NCBI RefSeq assembly: GCF_018691265.1 | Contig: NW_024881321.1 | Location: 22,914,198 to 22,978,197 of the forward strand | From: Tyto alba | Taxonomy: Eukaryota > Chordata > Aves > Strigiformes > Tytonidae | Length of the DNA stretch: 64,000 nt | Direction of reading: 5' to 3' | Shown here: one piece after another, positions 11,514 through 26,787 of the stretch | Numbering within the stretch: the stretch's first letter is position 1 | Layout of the letters: each line of letters starts with the position of its first letter | Position numbers and translations under genes: made by a program | Notes under the pieces: model-generated | Database searches by the model: none | What the model was told of the DNA's origin: nothing | The model's input: the letters and a program-made list of their open reading frames with translations, nothing else

Positions 11514-13913
11514 GTTCAATGCTTCCAGGCAATGTACATTGCTTGTGGGCTACATGCTGCAGTTTTTCCAGTGATAGATACATCTCATTCCTCGCCACGG
11601 GGAGCTGCAAAGTAAATGTTAAACTGTATTGAATTCCACACAGATCATTCAGCTTCTAACTTTTAACACCACAACACACACATTAGCCTTGAACAGGTCA
11701 CCTTAAAAAAAAAAAAAAAAACAAAAAAAAAAAAACAACCAAAAAAACCCCACATTTAAAAATAAACCTGTTCTCATTTGGTCTCCCTTTAGTCATCCTT
11801 CTCAGTAACACTATGTACTGTGAGATAGACACAATGGAATTGTGTCAAGCTTCAAGAAACTTCATACATAAGATGTGCACAAATCCTTCATGAGAGCTAA
11901 GATCTTTTAACTACTTACACATTTTCTTCATCGTTATCTCTGAGAATTTAAAGCATTATAGTATCATGTTCAGATGGAAGCTTGGAAGAATTCGTGATGT
12001 TATTTAAGTAGAAAGAATGAATAGAGTCCTCCTCTCTTCATATTACAAACATCTTTTGTACATTGCACTTGGTCTTGTGTATTATTAGCTGCTGAGGAAT
12101 CGAAACAATTTTTGTTAGGTAAATATTTGCTAAGTGAATATGAATAGCATTAGCATCAATTCACCTGGTAATAAGAGTACATTGCAAGATATACTTTTAC
12201 TCAGATTGTATTTGTTAACTTACCCCTTTTCAATTGTGACAATGGGCTAGGAGGAACTTTTATGTTTAAGTGTTGAAAGTGGAGAATGGAATCTAAAGTC
12301 CATCTCTGGATTCTTTACTTCTATTGATCATGGAAACAGATCGGTGCTTCAAAAAGTACTGTCACTGGAGAACCACTAAGAGACTGTGAATAGAACATAT
12401 CACTTTATATCTAAACTAGAAAATATAAGAGACCAGAGCTAACTGACATGGTACAGCTCAGGTCAATTCAATTCTTTCTCTTCATTTCCCCAAACAGGAT
12501 GGACTTATCTATACCAACTGTTGAGAAGAATCCTTGGCCCATGCTATGTTCCTAATGACATGATGTTGTTTGAGAGAGTGTGCACAGGTCAAGACTATAC
12601 AAAGAAGTATGCTAAATTTAAGTGGTACAGAAGCTTTATTTCATGCTGATGCTCAAGCCTAGCTAACTCACTCTTGCTTTTTAACTTAGGCATCTTTGGA
12701 AGCTAGAATAAATTCCAGAGATTGTATGAACTTTTTTTTTTTTTTTTTGAACTGCTGCCCATTCACAGATGTCTCATACCATTTGAGATGCCTTAAGGTA
12801 CAGTGGCTGTCATCCCAGTCCCATATCAATAAGGTCTCCAATAGGCTCTGTGTCAGATTTGCAACAGTTATATCTGTTAGATGTCTCAACTATCTTCATG
12901 CTTAGGTAGATGAATTAAGCCTCTGATCTCCATTGACTATGGTGGGAATTTAAATTTCTAACTCATATGTAGACAGTAACATGTAGACATTTACTTACAG
13001 TTAGATATCTAATTTTTTGGGAATTTTAGATATCTTACTTTTTGGAACAGTGCCCTAATTATCCAGACTATGAATGTAGATAGAATTAAACTACCTCCTC
13101 ATCAAAATATGACAGTGGAGGCATTCTTTCCACAACAGTTAGTTTCTGAGAGTGCATGAGTCTATCTCTATTTACATTTCACCTGCACATCTTCTGATGC
13201 AGATTTCACAACTCTAAGTTGAAAATACCCTATTTTGTCTCTCAGATGTCATTTTTTCCTCACCTGCAGGCATATGAAAAGAAGTTTAATATGAAGTTAA
13301 ATAATTAGTATGATTATGACATCTAGCTATCTGGAACAAAGAACAGAAAGACTAAGATGATATAGAAATAAAAGCTCCAATGATATAATTCAAGGAATGT
13401 TCCATACCAGTATTTTAAATATTGATATATATATGTATTTATAAAAATTATATATTCTACCAGTTTCACCTGTGGTACAAAATTAACTCTGACAAAGGAA
13501 GGCAGGGTCTGTCCTTCCATGTAGTTCTAAGAGATGCACCAAATCAAGAGGAGGCATAATTTACTTGTCTTTAATGGGTTAGCTATGATGACATCCCTAA
13601 CTAAGAAATGTTAATTGACATATCAGTAAAGGGATGAAGCAGAAAAAGAACATTTTTGAAACAAAAATGTAAATAACTACATTTATTAGGGACTGGATAT
13701 TCTTTTCCACATAGCTTCACCAAGGCTGCTGTACAGTAAGCCTCCTTGTTCTGTGACTGATATATATAACACATGTTAACAATTGAACAAAGGTGACTGT
13801 ATACAATTAAACACTCTCATATTGTTTCAGAAGTGATGCATACGTTTATCCTTTAGAAGGTATTAATTTTGTATTTTTAGGAAATAGAATTGTCTTTCTT
13901 TCACTTGATTACT
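11514..13913. other. AT-rich non-coding DNA, no gene recognised
   Basis: No exon, RNA gene or element boundary is visible. An A-rich stretch lies at 11704-11752. A T run at about 12730-12749 creates a short spurious open frame. The sequence near 12940-13080 has repeated AGATATCT/TAGACAT-type words that may be an old repeat but cannot be assigned. Confidence 0.55.
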
Positions 13914-14405
13914 TGTTGTGGTTTGAGCCTACTCAGCAGCTAAATGCCACACAGCCACTCACCCACCCTCCCCCCACTTGGGAATGGGGAGGGAATCGGA
14001 GGGGCAAAGGGAGACTCGTGGGTTGAGATAAAAACAGTTTAATAATAGTAACAGAATAATACACTGACAGCAATATCAGTAGGTAATGTACAATACAGCT
14101 GCTCACTACCTGCTGACCAACACCCACCTGCTCCCAGCCAGCTATCCCAAACACAAAGCCACACCAACAACACTCCCAGAAGTGGCAGCCTCTCCCAGCC
14201 CTCTCCTGCCTTTATATGGTGAGCACAATGTCACATGACATGGAATATCAGCCAATCCTGGCCCAGCACTCCAGCTGTGCTCCCCTCGCCCCCGCACACA
14301 GGTGAGGGCACTGGGACCTGGGGAGCCCCTGGGGTCTCAGTGTGCTGCATCACTCCTCCAGCTACTAAAACAAACAGGAACTCTATTCCAGCCCGAACCA
14401 GGACA
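13914..14405 (-). mobile_element. Solo LTR, avian ERV family A (minus strand)
   Basis: The sequence is bounded by TG and CA ends. On the minus strand it begins TGTCCTGGTTCGGGCTGG and ends with CTCAAACCACAACA. It is the same family as the plus-strand LTR at 27062-27556, with the same order of blocks. These are a GC-rich U3, a TATA-type box (TTTATATGG on plus at 14211-14219), a poly(A) signal (TTTAAT on plus at 14038-14043) and the C-rich U5. The flanks TTACT (13909-13913) and TTAGT (14406-14410) fit a 5-bp target duplication with one mismatch. No retroviral internal sequence is attached, so this is a solo LTR left by recombination between the two LTRs of a provirus. A 5-bp duplication suggests an ERVL-type element, but family naming needs a database. 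Confidence 0.88.
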
Positions 14406-16550
14406 TTAGTAAAGTATACTAAGGGGTGACACCAAAACTAATTCTCAAAATGCTGGAGTCTGATTTACTTCCTTGTGGGATTAAAATAGGAGCTCCTTTG
14501 CAGCAAAGTCTTAAACTACAAAGTATCTATTCATGCAGAAAACCAGGAAGTGTTTTAAAATTAATTTTGTTAAAATTAATGGTGGTTTTTATCTGTTATC
14601 ATTTATTTTTAGTGAGAAGGAAGTGTTCTGCAGGTAACATAGGTAAAAGGATAGGTTTGGAACTGAAGTAAAATATGACCATGAGTTAATTAGGTCTTTT
14701 GGAGACATCAGGAAATTTTACATTTTGAAGCACTAAAACCAGATTACTTGAAGATAAAAATGGGATGTTATAAAGTATTACTAAAAAATGTGGTGGTTTT
14801 ATTTATAACCCTAAGGCCTTAGAAGACAGTATTATCACTTTTACTTCAGATCCTCAATGAGCTTTGTCTGCATATTCCACATAAATGAATTTTTAAAAAG
14901 AAAATAAAATTTCTATAAAATGAAAAAGTGATTGAAAAAACATGACCTTAAACAAAGGGACTTCATGTTGTGCCTTAATATCGTAAATTTGCCTAAGGCT
15001 TAGTGTGAAATCCTTTAACAACATAATTAACTGTAATGTAGAGTACTTTAATAATTGAGTTATTGTTTCCATAAAAAAAGGTTGTGTTTTCTTACTCATC
15101 TCATGACTGCACTCAGAAATTAATTTGTTAATGTTTACAACTCATTATGAGGATGAAAGACTCAATAAATAAAGACTTACCAGCTATAAATTGTAGCTAC
15201 ATATATATGAATATTTTCAACATTTCTTCTGTGCTTAGGTCCCAACTAAGCCTTTTCCCATAGCTCATATAATCTGATCTCCTGACTTGGGTGTTAGCGT
15301 TTACAAACCATATCAATATAAGGACAGTATAGTAGAAAATTAATGTGTTGAATAGTCTATTTATCAAGCTCCTTTTATTAAAAATAATAAAATTATATAT
15401 ACATATATTACATTTAAAAAGCTGTGGTATTACTCTGATAATTACTATTTCATTAAAATAGTTCAGAATACATAAAAATATTTTGTTTCAGAATTTCTTT
15501 GTTCTCTGTGCTGTTTATAAGAAATTGCTGGAGGTACCGAATATGTTAGGATCCAAATATGTTCACTGCATAAGTCTATTATCTATATAACTAACTGCAC
15601 ACATACAGATCTAATTTTAATATTTTTTGATGGATTGAGTAAATGAGTAGCAATATTTTTTGTTTGCTTTTTCAAATGTGTGTTAGAAGTAATACTAGTA
15701 AAACAAATAATGGACATGATTCTCACTTTTATTTCAGAGGCATTAGCTGAGAACTTTGCCTATTCAGAGAAAGGAGAGAAGAAAGGAGTAGTATGTAGAG
15801 TTGCACTGAGAGTTTTCATACCTCCATTTCGGTTTGTTAAAATTTTGGGAAATATAAGATGTAATATAGGCATATAGAGCAAAACAGAGAACAAAAACCC
15901 AATGAAAAAAAAAAAAGAAAGGACAGATTTTCTTTCCGCAACTCACAGGAGCGTAACATTATTCGCAATAGAAGGAACAGATCCTGTGGCTCAGGAAAGC
16001 AGAAACTTTTGTTACAGCTGACCTAAATTTCACTACAGATACTCTGATGGAGGGAGAAAAGATATGTTAAAGTCACATTGATATGTCAATTGGACAAAAG
16101 ACACATAAGGTGCTTCAAGTGCTAAGTTCAATTTTGAGTAACCCAATAACAGGTTCATATAATATTTATTTTCTCAAGTTTTCAATAGAAAAAAAAAAGA
16201 TAAGCAAATTATTAGAAAAAAAATAGAGTTAGACATTTGAAATTATTAATTACTACATGAGTCCCAATTAATTGCAAATTTATTTGACTTGAAATTGTGG
16301 CATTTCTGAGATTTCTAAGATGCTAATATATGGGGGCTGCTGTTCACAACTAAAACTGAAGACTGTTATGGAGATGTGCATAAGAAAAGAAATTTCTCTT
16401 GGTTTCTACTCACTTTAACTGAGATTATTATAAAATATATGCTTCTACTTATAAAGAATATTATAAAGTGTGTTCATTTTTTTTCAAAGCTGTAGCAGAA
16501 CAGCCAGCAAAAATTTTGATGTCACACCACCAACTTACATTCTTTCTTTT

Positions 16551-16583
<33 letters not shown>

Positions 16584-19500
16584 CCCCACCAGAAATTCTG
16601 CATTAGAGACATCAAGGATAAATTTTCATGTGTTTCGTTCATAAATTTTCTTTGACAAATTTAAAAGAATTTTGCATCTCAGATGGACAATACATGTAAG
16701 CTAAGAGAGTCCTCTCATTACTTTGGGTGGGAGGATCTCTGAAGAAAAACTTAGATGAAGGCAGGAGCAAGGTGGTAGATAAATAGCATGTTCCTATTCT
16801 CAACTGAAAAATAAAGAAGGATTATACATTCCTGAAACACAATTCCTCCTGAAAGCTGCCACAGGCAAGTTCTGCATCTCCCATAACTGAGGTTATACTT
16901 AAATATAGCTATTTATGCTTTAGAATTTTCTTGCCCCTGGAGTTTTGTGTCAGTTTCTTAAATTATTGTTACTGCACATCTTCAAGATTAAGCCTTTTGT
17001 TAAGGTAAAGCTCTGTGGTGTTTTTTATTTGTTGTTGGGGATTTTTTTGTATGTTTTGTAAAACACAGAATATTAAGGTTTGCTAAATGTTAATTTTGAC
17101 TAGCAGCTTTAGAAAATCTTTAGTATTAAATGTGCAAAAAATCCAAATTTGAGCCTTTAAGATGTAAAATATTCATGTTAGTGGGAAAAAAAAAAAGAAA
17201 ATGTCCTAATCCCAAGAACCACAGAGTAGATAATTTCTACATGGATATATCAGTGTACTTCATGATGGTGTATTGTTTTATTGTCACATTGTTCCTGGAA
17301 GCTACACCTTGTACAGCAACTCTGGTCCAAACTAAGATCCATGGTACATTGGTTTTATGGTATAGCTTGTATATATGTTTAGAAATTATTTCTTCATTGG
17401 AGATTTTGCAGTTTAAATAGAAAACAATGAAAGATGGAAGAAAAAAAGGAGGAAAAAAAAAGAAAAAGAAAACATTTTTATTAATTTATCACATGGGGAG
17501 TTGAAACAGACTAAATGACTGGTAAATATTTCAGGGAAATGTACCAATGTCTAGAAATAAACTATGTCTCCTAAATGTCAGTTCAGTACCTCTCAACAAG
17601 ATCAGTAAGTATGAAGAGTATGAAGGCAATCCAAAAGAACACAAGTGCTCTAAGGCTATGAAAAATGGCACAATGGGGAAATAATTGGGAAGATATATCA
17701 TACCAGCAATACTATTGCTGAATCTTGATAGAAAGCACATTATACCACTGGAAATACAATTTATTAATTCACAAGAGAAGGGAAGATATGAGTAGCATCA
17801 GGGATAACAACATCCCAGTATAAAAAGTAGTTCAACACTAAAGTTATCTGAGTACCTATAATATTTGGTGAGGTGTTCTTTTAACTACGCAACGAATCTG
17901 AAATATATGCTGGTCTAGAGTTTTTAATTTAATATTCCATTAAGCCAATACAAAGACATCAGAAATAAATAATTTCAGGATCTATAGCGAGACAAAAACA
18001 ATTGAACTGCCATTTTTCAGGAACTCCTACCTGTGCATATATTTTTCCTTCTGTATCTCTGAATGAAATGCATAGTATTGTGATGACACTACAGAGATAC
18101 AAGTAACCTTTATTTTCCTTTCTCTCTCTTCCTATACTCAGCAACTATGAAAGCAGCTTCAACTCTGAAGTGATGATGGAAAAGAAAGGAGCAGGTGCAG
18201 GGTACCCACATCTAATCATATAGCCTTTTTTTCTTTCTCTGAGGTAGGACTGTGAGCAAGAGCAGTCGGCTTGCCATATGGCACTTTGTCCCTGGGGAGC
18301 AGGAGAGAATTTAGGTCCTGATTCACTGGCCTCTGAAATTACTGGTAGTCATTTTGAAGATCTCTGTGGGTGCAGGACTGAATCTTTTAATTATAGTCCA
18401 ATAGTCAGAGAGGAAGATTAAATGGGCAGGATCTTTGTCTTGGCTAATGGCCAAAATGGACTGTCAGCAATATAAAAATCTAGGCACCTGCTCTCGTAGT
18501 CTATTTTTCAATGTACTATGCCCTACCTCAGATTACCTCTCTAGGCATACAATTAAAAGCCTCAGTTAAAGGGTTAGAGGTCTTATTTTTGACAGCAGTA
18601 TAACAATTTGGTCATAAAATTACAGAGGCATAAACTTCATAGCTGAGAATGCAGGGCTGAAATAAGGTAATAGATAATAGGTAATAGGTAAAAACATTGG
18701 AGGGCAGGAACATATTTATAGTAGCTTGTAAATCTTTACTAGTAAAAACAACTCAGGCTCTGTTTTCCTGGGGTTCTATGCTTCTGTATATAATTTACAT
18801 GCTTGAATGTAGATGTACATCTACCCTTCTGCTTAATATACATTTAAATTTAAGTTTAGGTACATGATCTTTCCAAATCTTTTGTATTTTTATCCTAGAT
18901 ATATTTCCTAATAAGAAATGTGCATCTACCCTGATGAATGCAAAAGTCAGGAAATCACAAGTTCTTCAGTAATTTACTTTAAGAACCCCTCTTATGACAT
19001 TTCATATATTATCTCAGAAAATTATTTAGAAATAAACTTTTAGTTATGCTTGATAAAAATATATTTCTGTCTAAGTTTGTACGACATTCTCCTTGTTGGA
19101 CGAGAAATTTCATGCTGCAATGCCTAATTCAGCCACACTAGGAACTGACAAGTGTAACCCAAAGCCATGAAATTCAGCTGCATACACTTTGCCCAGACTC
19201 ATAACCTTTCTTTTGTCTATAACATAACAGTGCTGGTAAGGCTGTTCTGTCACTGCTTGCTGCCAACATGATTCCGTGTGTAGGAAAAACAGTACATATT
19301 GCATGTACTGTGCATGCCTCCCTTTGCTTCTGGCAACACAATCTTTTATTTTTTCATCTATTTTAATAGATCGTGTCCCTCAGGGAATCTCTATCTCATT
19401 GAAATAGTCTGCCTGTTTTCTTCCAAAATAGAAATTGTGTCACATATGTGTCAAACACTGAAAGGGATGGCATTTAGTCTTGTTACAGTCTCTTGATGAG

Positions 19501-22500
19501 AATAACCTTCTCAGATGGATGAAATGGCAAATAAAGAGGAAATGACATAGCTCTCTTCTCCTAGCACTCATTTGTATCTTTTAGTGAATTAGTAGTCTTT
19601 TGACAAACCTTTTTATGTGTAGATGGAACTGCAAAAATAATATTTATGGCTCTCTATAAATAACAGTAACACCACTAGCACAACTTTTTCCTTAATTTTT
19701 GACAACATCTCTTTTGAGTTGAATGTATGCTACTCACTCTTGGTATTGGCATCATTTTAATTGTGTATGGATTTCAGTAACTTGTTTTCATGAAAGCTTA
19801 GTTTCATAAAAGTGATCTGCTAAATCTTATAAATTGTATTTATATGATTTTTATTTGGTATATTTTTTACTATATTTTGCATTACTCATTTACAAATATT
19901 TAAAACTTTTATTTGACAATCATATTATTTTCCAAGGAAATATAATTTTATAAGATACAGAATAAAACACTTCAATTTTATGAACATTTTTTCAAAAATA
20001 TTGATTTTTTTCAAAAATTAATTTAGTATTTGGTGTGTCTTTAAAAGTTAACAAAACTCAACTCAGAACATTTTTTTTTTCTCCTTAAAAGTAACTTTAA
20101 AATTTACTCTGGATAATTAGGTGATTTTAAAACATGTTATCCTTATTTCTTTTTAATTAATGGATCTTCTACAAAATAATAATCATTGTACATACAATCT
20201 TTTGTCAAAATCAGTCTCTCTTAAATATCAAATAATATTCAGTATAGCCTGAATATTAATAGTATAGCTTATTTTCAAATTTCAAATTTTCATAGATTGA
20301 CTTACAGTTGTCTAGGGTGTAAAAACGCATAGCCTGAAATATTCTTATGCAAATGGCTCAAAGCCTTGCAAGGCACAAACAAAACAGTAAAAGAAAACCA
20401 TAACAAATTGATAAGGCATTTATCATGCTCTATTTTAACATTTCTCTCTCTTCTCTCATAGATATATTTTGATCACTGGAAAGATCTCTGAATGTAATTT
20501 AGATATGAGATGATGGAATCCAAATGATGAGAAGGCTCTTAAAATTTTATAAATCATTCTGTCAAAGTGGCTCTTTCTCCATTAACACAGGGAGACAAGA
20601 GAACAAGTTTTCCTAGACCTCTATCAGAGGCAATCCTGGCTAAAAAGGAAAGATTTCACTTGATTATGTATTCCAAATTACTTTATACCAAAAACAACAT
20701 TGGTATGTAGCATATACAATATGTTACAAGGAGGTGTTTCTATATACATATATATGTTTACATTGGAGTGTTTGTGATTTTGTTTAGTGTGGCTCAGTGC
20801 ACAGAGCCAACATATGCAGCATGTTCTGCAGTGCAATAGCAGAGAATCTGCAGAGAGAAATGGTTGTTGCCAAAGACCTAGTGTCAACACTGAACATCTT
20901 TTGAGGGCTCACTTATGATGAGCTCTAATCTTGTCATATGGACTGGACCATATTTCACCTGAACTAAATCCCTAATGCAGACACTTGTAGAGTATACCAG
21001 ATGACAGCCTCACATCTACTATTGACCTCCTGGCTAGCCTCATCCAAGCCATTCTATATGCTTATGCTTCTTTTTTTCACCCTAAAATAGGGGTAAGAAT
21101 AAAAGTAGGGGGAGTATCACCAGTATTACAAGACCTCTTACAGTAATCATAACTTAAGAGTGGAACAGTAGTATTATTCATGTGTAGGAGAAAAAAATGC
21201 AAATCAGGAAAAGAGTTTTCCTCATCTCTAATTTACTTGGTCAGTGGTGATACAGGTGAAAGTATGGTAGTAATGAATCTGGTAAGTCTAGCATTTGTTG
21301 AAAGCTGTTCCATTTGTGAAAAGAGTGTCGTCATCATTGTCTCTATCCTTGTTATTCGTCTTTATGAGAATAAGTCAAAGGTTTTCACTATTTAATGAAG
21401 GGAAAAAAACAAGCCAAAACAAAACAAATAAACAAAAAAAAAAAGCAAACAAAAAATCACAAACAAATAAATTAAAAAAAAATAGAAAACAAACAAACAA
21501 AAAACCCAACAAACAGATGAAGAGCAAGACTGCAGAATTTATCAGAAGTTTCTGCTTGGATCCCTTGATTAGGGAACTGAATCTCCCTTCCTCTGGTGAG
21601 GGAGAAGGATCTTATTCCCTATATAAACTTATTCAAATTAGTGGGAGAACTCATGGCTCTGTTCCATAATAATAAGTGTTACAGAATCATAGGCTTTGGC
21701 GTATCAGAGTAATTTTTTCTTCAATGTGTTGTTTCCTCTGCAGTGCTGCCATAAAGCTCATGCATCATGACAAGGAACAAGGAGAAGTAGTATGCCAGTG
21801 AGCAACTCTTGCTGCTGATGTCATTTGCTTTGGTGTCATACAGCCAGTCATGAATAATCCCAATGGCAAGAAGGTTGTTCAGATCAGGTCCCTTCTATGA
21901 CTCACAGTTTAAATTTGGTAATAGTCAAGTTAACCATAGAAGCTTCTTGTTTAAAAAATAGGTCAACTCTTATTCTGCTTCAGTTACTTCTTTATTTGGA
22001 GCTGTGCCTGTGCATGCATATAAGATGCCTTCTGTTTTCTTCCTTCTGTAACTTGCTGCAGAGTAATATGGATAATCTGCATTCAGTTGGTCTGTTTAAT
22101 TTCAAAATCATTGTAGCAGTCAGACATCTTTTTGTATCATACCAATAAAACCCCTGCTTTGCATTTTATTGGCATTCTGCATGTTTATGGAAAATATATA
22201 AACCTGACAATTTCCTTTTCCTGATGTTTGCACAAGCAAACGAGACAGAACAATCACTTGAGATAAGCTTCAGGAAAATTTTGCACTGAGGAAAGGGCTG
22301 AGTGTTTTAGAAGCATACGCATTCATCAGAAACCCCCTCCTGGAGATATAAACTCCAGTTTGTTTGTTTTTTTTTATTTCAACTGCATCTGCAGGAACTG
22401 GAGAAACTTTATTGGAGGAACTTTATTGAACAAGTAGAATTTTTATGTTGAGTGACAACAGGATCCTTGCAGAATAACTTGCTGTATAGTCAAATGACCT

Positions 22501-25500
22501 TTTTCAAGTCTACAACTCGTTTACAAAATTTACATAAAAAACCCTCAGAGTTCTTGCCAGGAGAAGCAGAGTTTGCCTGGTAAGCCTACTTTGCACATAT
22601 TAAATATAAATATTTGGGAAATCCTATTAAAAGCCTTGAAAACATTGAGTTCAAAGCTTTCTAGCTGTTCATTTACCTCCAGGGGAAAGTAGCTAACCTT
22701 ATTCACAGAGGAAAAAAAAATAAGTAAACAAAAAAATATAGTTAGAAAAAGCAACAATACAGAAATGTTTCATATCTTTTGCACAGGGCTACGTTTCTAA
22801 ATATGAAGCTTACCAGTGTATGTTTCTGACAGTGTAAACCTTCTGCAAGATGTATCATGGTTAACTTGAAATATAAGCTAATTATAGTTGAAAAGAAAAT
22901 TATTCATTATTTATCTTTGTAATCTGGTTACATAAATGCCTGCATATAGCTTAATCAACCAAAATAATAACAGACATTTAAAAATGTTGTGTTTGAACAT
23001 CTGTGTCTATTTTTCTAAGCAGGTAGTGCAGCCTATATGTACATTTACTGATAGAGATGCAGTGTAGAATGATCATGAAACATGAATTGAAATGCTGTCA
23101 GCTGCTTATATAGTAACACTGTGATGTGTTTACCAGTTACAAAACCAAAAACTAAACAAAAAGGAAATTTGCATCATTGTGCTTCTGCCTCTATATCTAG
23201 AAGGTGATCATTTCATTGAGTGAAACTAACATCTGTACTTAGCTCAACCCAACAAATACAAATCTTTTCTTCAACAATATCAGAAGTCTTTACACAGGAC
23301 TTTTCAGCATTTTTTTTAATAGTTCAGTTTCAAATAGGATAGAGAAAATCTGCTTTGTATTTGGTCTTATGACCCAGATGTGAGAGAACAAACTGCATAA
23401 TATTTTATATTGTAATTAAACATGAAAAGTTGTTTAGAAATTATTAAAGTAGAATTCAGTGCTCCTTGTTAAGTCCAAGAGATACTATTATGCCTGATTC
23501 CTCTCCTGAGATGTAAAGAACAGAGAAATTAAGTTTAACATTATCAAACATTTGTGGGTAGCCAACTTGAAACTATTTTGATATGCTAATAGAACTGCAT
23601 ACAGTTATTTGTTATCATTAATCTTCAGCATTTTCAAGTCCTATGCCTCCAGATTGACCATGCAGCACACAATCATGTATTGATGTCTATTTGAACACTT
23701 GAATTCTGTTGAGCCAGAGGTTTCTCAAGCAAATCTCCCACTTTGCTATATTTTCTGTGTGTTAGGTCATTTTGCAGTGGTTTTAGGAAACATGAACTAG
23801 ATCCCTCTTGATTACCCTGAATTGGAAGATGTTCCCTAAGAGTGCTACTGCTGTGGTCCAGCTGTAGAAATTTTCAGTCCCTGGGACCACAATGCATCAG
23901 CTGTGAACTAATACTCCTGAATCACATATAGAAAACATGTTGTGTTGCCAACACCAAATATCTACCAGACCCATAAACATGTTTCTCATAATATATGGTT
24001 CCTGTACTGGCAGAAGAAATGAGCCCTCCAATAATACAATCAGTGGAATCTAGACAGCTGGTCAAATGGCAGTGCTTATCTTACGGTGCGAGGAATAGGT
24101 TTTTTATGTTGTACACATTTTGTTCCTTGAATTTGCCTAATATCAAACAGGGCTGCTAATGTGCTTCTCAAAACTTAAATTGTAAGCACTTTTTCTTTTC
24201 TTGTAGTCCCCTACCATATTTACTACTCAAATTCCAAATTCTTCAGTAGGTAAGATAGGAACTCTACTTACAAATAATCCTTTCCCTATGAAATTTTGAT
24301 TTGTTTTTAGAACACTACCTTGTTCTGTAAAGGAATCAAGATCTGGAGGAGAAAAAAAAAAAAAAAAAAAAAAAAGAAAAAAAATAATTAAAAGTTTTGT
24401 CTCACTTAGCTTTGGTCATGTAGAAATTGAACATCATCTACTCCAGTCTAATTGTCTAAACAGATGTAAGTATCTCATAAAGGCAAATAATTCCACCTGT
24501 ATATCTTTTTGGAAGTGACTTTAGAGAGAATCTACATGTTTAGCTTAGATTAGAAACCTAACATTTAAATGGCTGAATTTATGAGAAATAAATTCAAGTC
24601 CATATTATCTTCCTATTAAGAAATGTTTAACAATGCACAAAGCAAAAAGTTAATTATTCTTGACAAGCCTTAAGTGTTTCATATTACTGAATATTTTATT
24701 TTGCTGCATTTATTCTCAACTATGAAAAAATAATACTGCAAAAAATTTTGTATAGTATAATAATGTAAACATTTAGGTGTTCAAATACATGCATCAGTTC
24801 TTTTTTAAATCTGAATTTTAACAAATGTGACAAAGAAGCTTGCTTTGGGAAGGATTTCATTTTTTTCCCCTCTAGACTATGAATGTGAAATATTTAGCTC
24901 AAAAAACAGTTAACATTTCATCAAAGATGCCAGGATTTTTTATATCCTCACAAACAACTGTCAAATGTAAAAACGTATTAAATAACTTTGATTCATACAT
25001 CTGTAAATGTTATTGTCAATAGATAATAGCTGCTTTATAAGAAAAGTCAAAAAATAGGCAACCAGATAAATTAAAGTATTCATCCCACCTCCTGGAATGT
25101 GCTTTCAAAAAAACCCTGAAAAATATTCTGATCTATTATGTCAGGTATGTTGTCTCACATTTCAAAAAACAGAGAAATCCTGTTAACACAGACTAACTAC
25201 ATCTCCAGCTGTGTTAAATGGCACTTTGAAAACATATTAGTAAGTGGACAAGCTAATATGAAAGAGGGACCCTTCTAAAGGTATTCTATCTTCTTTCTCT
25301 CAAAAAAAAAAAAAAAAAAAAAAGGTGATCTGTCCAATCATTGACCACTTAGAGCATTCTTCAGAGGAAGTATTCTAATGTAGTAGGCAAGTCTGATGCT
25401 TGATAAGAATTTCCATCAGCATGCACTAGGTCATCAGGTGAATTTAATGTATATATTAACAAGTTAATCATAGATCCAGACTAGTTAAAAAGAAATATTC

Positions 25501-26787
25501 CACAAATCTCTTTCTTGGGACTTGAAATATAGACTGTATTTTAATAATACATACAAATACATATTTATATATACTGTAATTAGTCATATAAACTGCCCAG
25601 AACTATATTGTAGTCTGAATGCTCCTGCTTATACATATGGAGGAACTAGCTGTCTGAAATCTGTCATGGGAAAGTACACGTTCAACATATAAACAAAAGA
25701 CTAACACAACCAGATGTATGCTCTTTCTAAACATCTGCATATGGAATACCCAATGAAAGATGTATTTGTGAAAGTAATTTCCTATAAATCACAACTGCTC
25801 AATTACAACTTGTAAGAGAATTGAATTTTTTTGACATAAGATATATTTTGTATTTTCAAAAGCAGAAAGAATAGTACAGTACACAGCAAGGTCAAATTAG
25901 ATGTAGTCAATGGGATAATTTGCCAAGTAATTTGCCCACACCAATCCATAGGGACTGAAAGTCAAAAACATAGCAGTCATTCATTGCTTGTTTATGTGGA
26001 AGCAAAAAAAGTAATTTTATATGAAATATATCACTACAAATTTAGGAAGAAATTAGTATGCTATGCTCAGTCAGGAATTCCTTTCTGGCATTTTGCTAGT
26101 GTGGTTGACTATACACAAACTCAAGCTTTTCCAGCTTACCAGTACCCTTCAGCATCCTTCAATTAAAGTTGATATATTCACTGATTACATGAAAACATTT
26201 ATTCACTTTGGTGCTTAGATATTCCACTTGTGGACCACTCTCTGTAGAGTAGTATTTCTTAAAATCTATTGTTAATTTAAAGCAATGTGCTTTACCTAAA
26301 ACCAGTGTCCTTTTGTCTGGTGCCATAGGATACAACAGATCACCTGACTCAGTGTCGTACCAAGCTTATATAAAATAAATATTTCTGCCTTTTCAATCTG
26401 AAACTCCTCATGGTATCTAAACTATATTGTATTTGTTCCACCTTCTTAGAAAAAAAAAAAAACAGTTTCTGTGGACTGGACCTTGAAGTTATATCAGGAA
26501 CTGTTCACTTTTTGAAGAAAGATACAACTATTTTAGAGACAATAAAATAAAACATTTAGAAAGGTCACTTGAATTTTGTTTCTGTGGCCACATCTATAAG
26601 AGTACACTAAATGCTGGCACTGAGACTAGCTAGCATGGCACAGCTTGTGCCCAGTCTAGCAATTTTTTCCACCTTAAAATGCCATGTTCACATCCCCACT
26701 ACAACCTACACGGCACAGACCCCAACACACCCCAACATGGAATGTATCCTATGGGCATTTCTACACGTCCACCCATCCATCTCTAGC
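14406..26787. other. 12.4 kb AT-rich block without gene or recognised element
   Basis: This is the longest plain stretch of the window. I see no exon with domain similarity, no RNA gene and no LTR or CR1 end. It contains a 31-base T tract (16553-16583), A tracts at about 24351-24375 and 25302-25323, an A-rich stretch at 21400-21510 and a small hairpin near 23852-23889 (GTGGTCC pairing with GGGACCAC). The reading frames of 60 to 124 residues are low-complexity or lack any recognisable motif. Confidence 0.6.
16553..16583. repeat. Poly(T) homopolymer, 31 bases
   Basis: A run of 31 T preceded by a TTTC-rich stretch. Simple sequence, probably length-variable. Confidence 0.9.

Noticed and set aside
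21674..21692. ACAGAATCATAGGCTTTGG as the start of a minus-strand CR1
   Set aside because: Only about 20 bases resemble the CR1 tail complement and the following sequence does not continue into CR1 3' UTR blocks.
23852..23889. Hairpin GTGGTCC...GGGACCAC as an RNA gene or terminator
   Set aside because: The stem is only 7-8 bases with a 20-base loop in isolated non-coding DNA, with no promoter or conserved RNA context.
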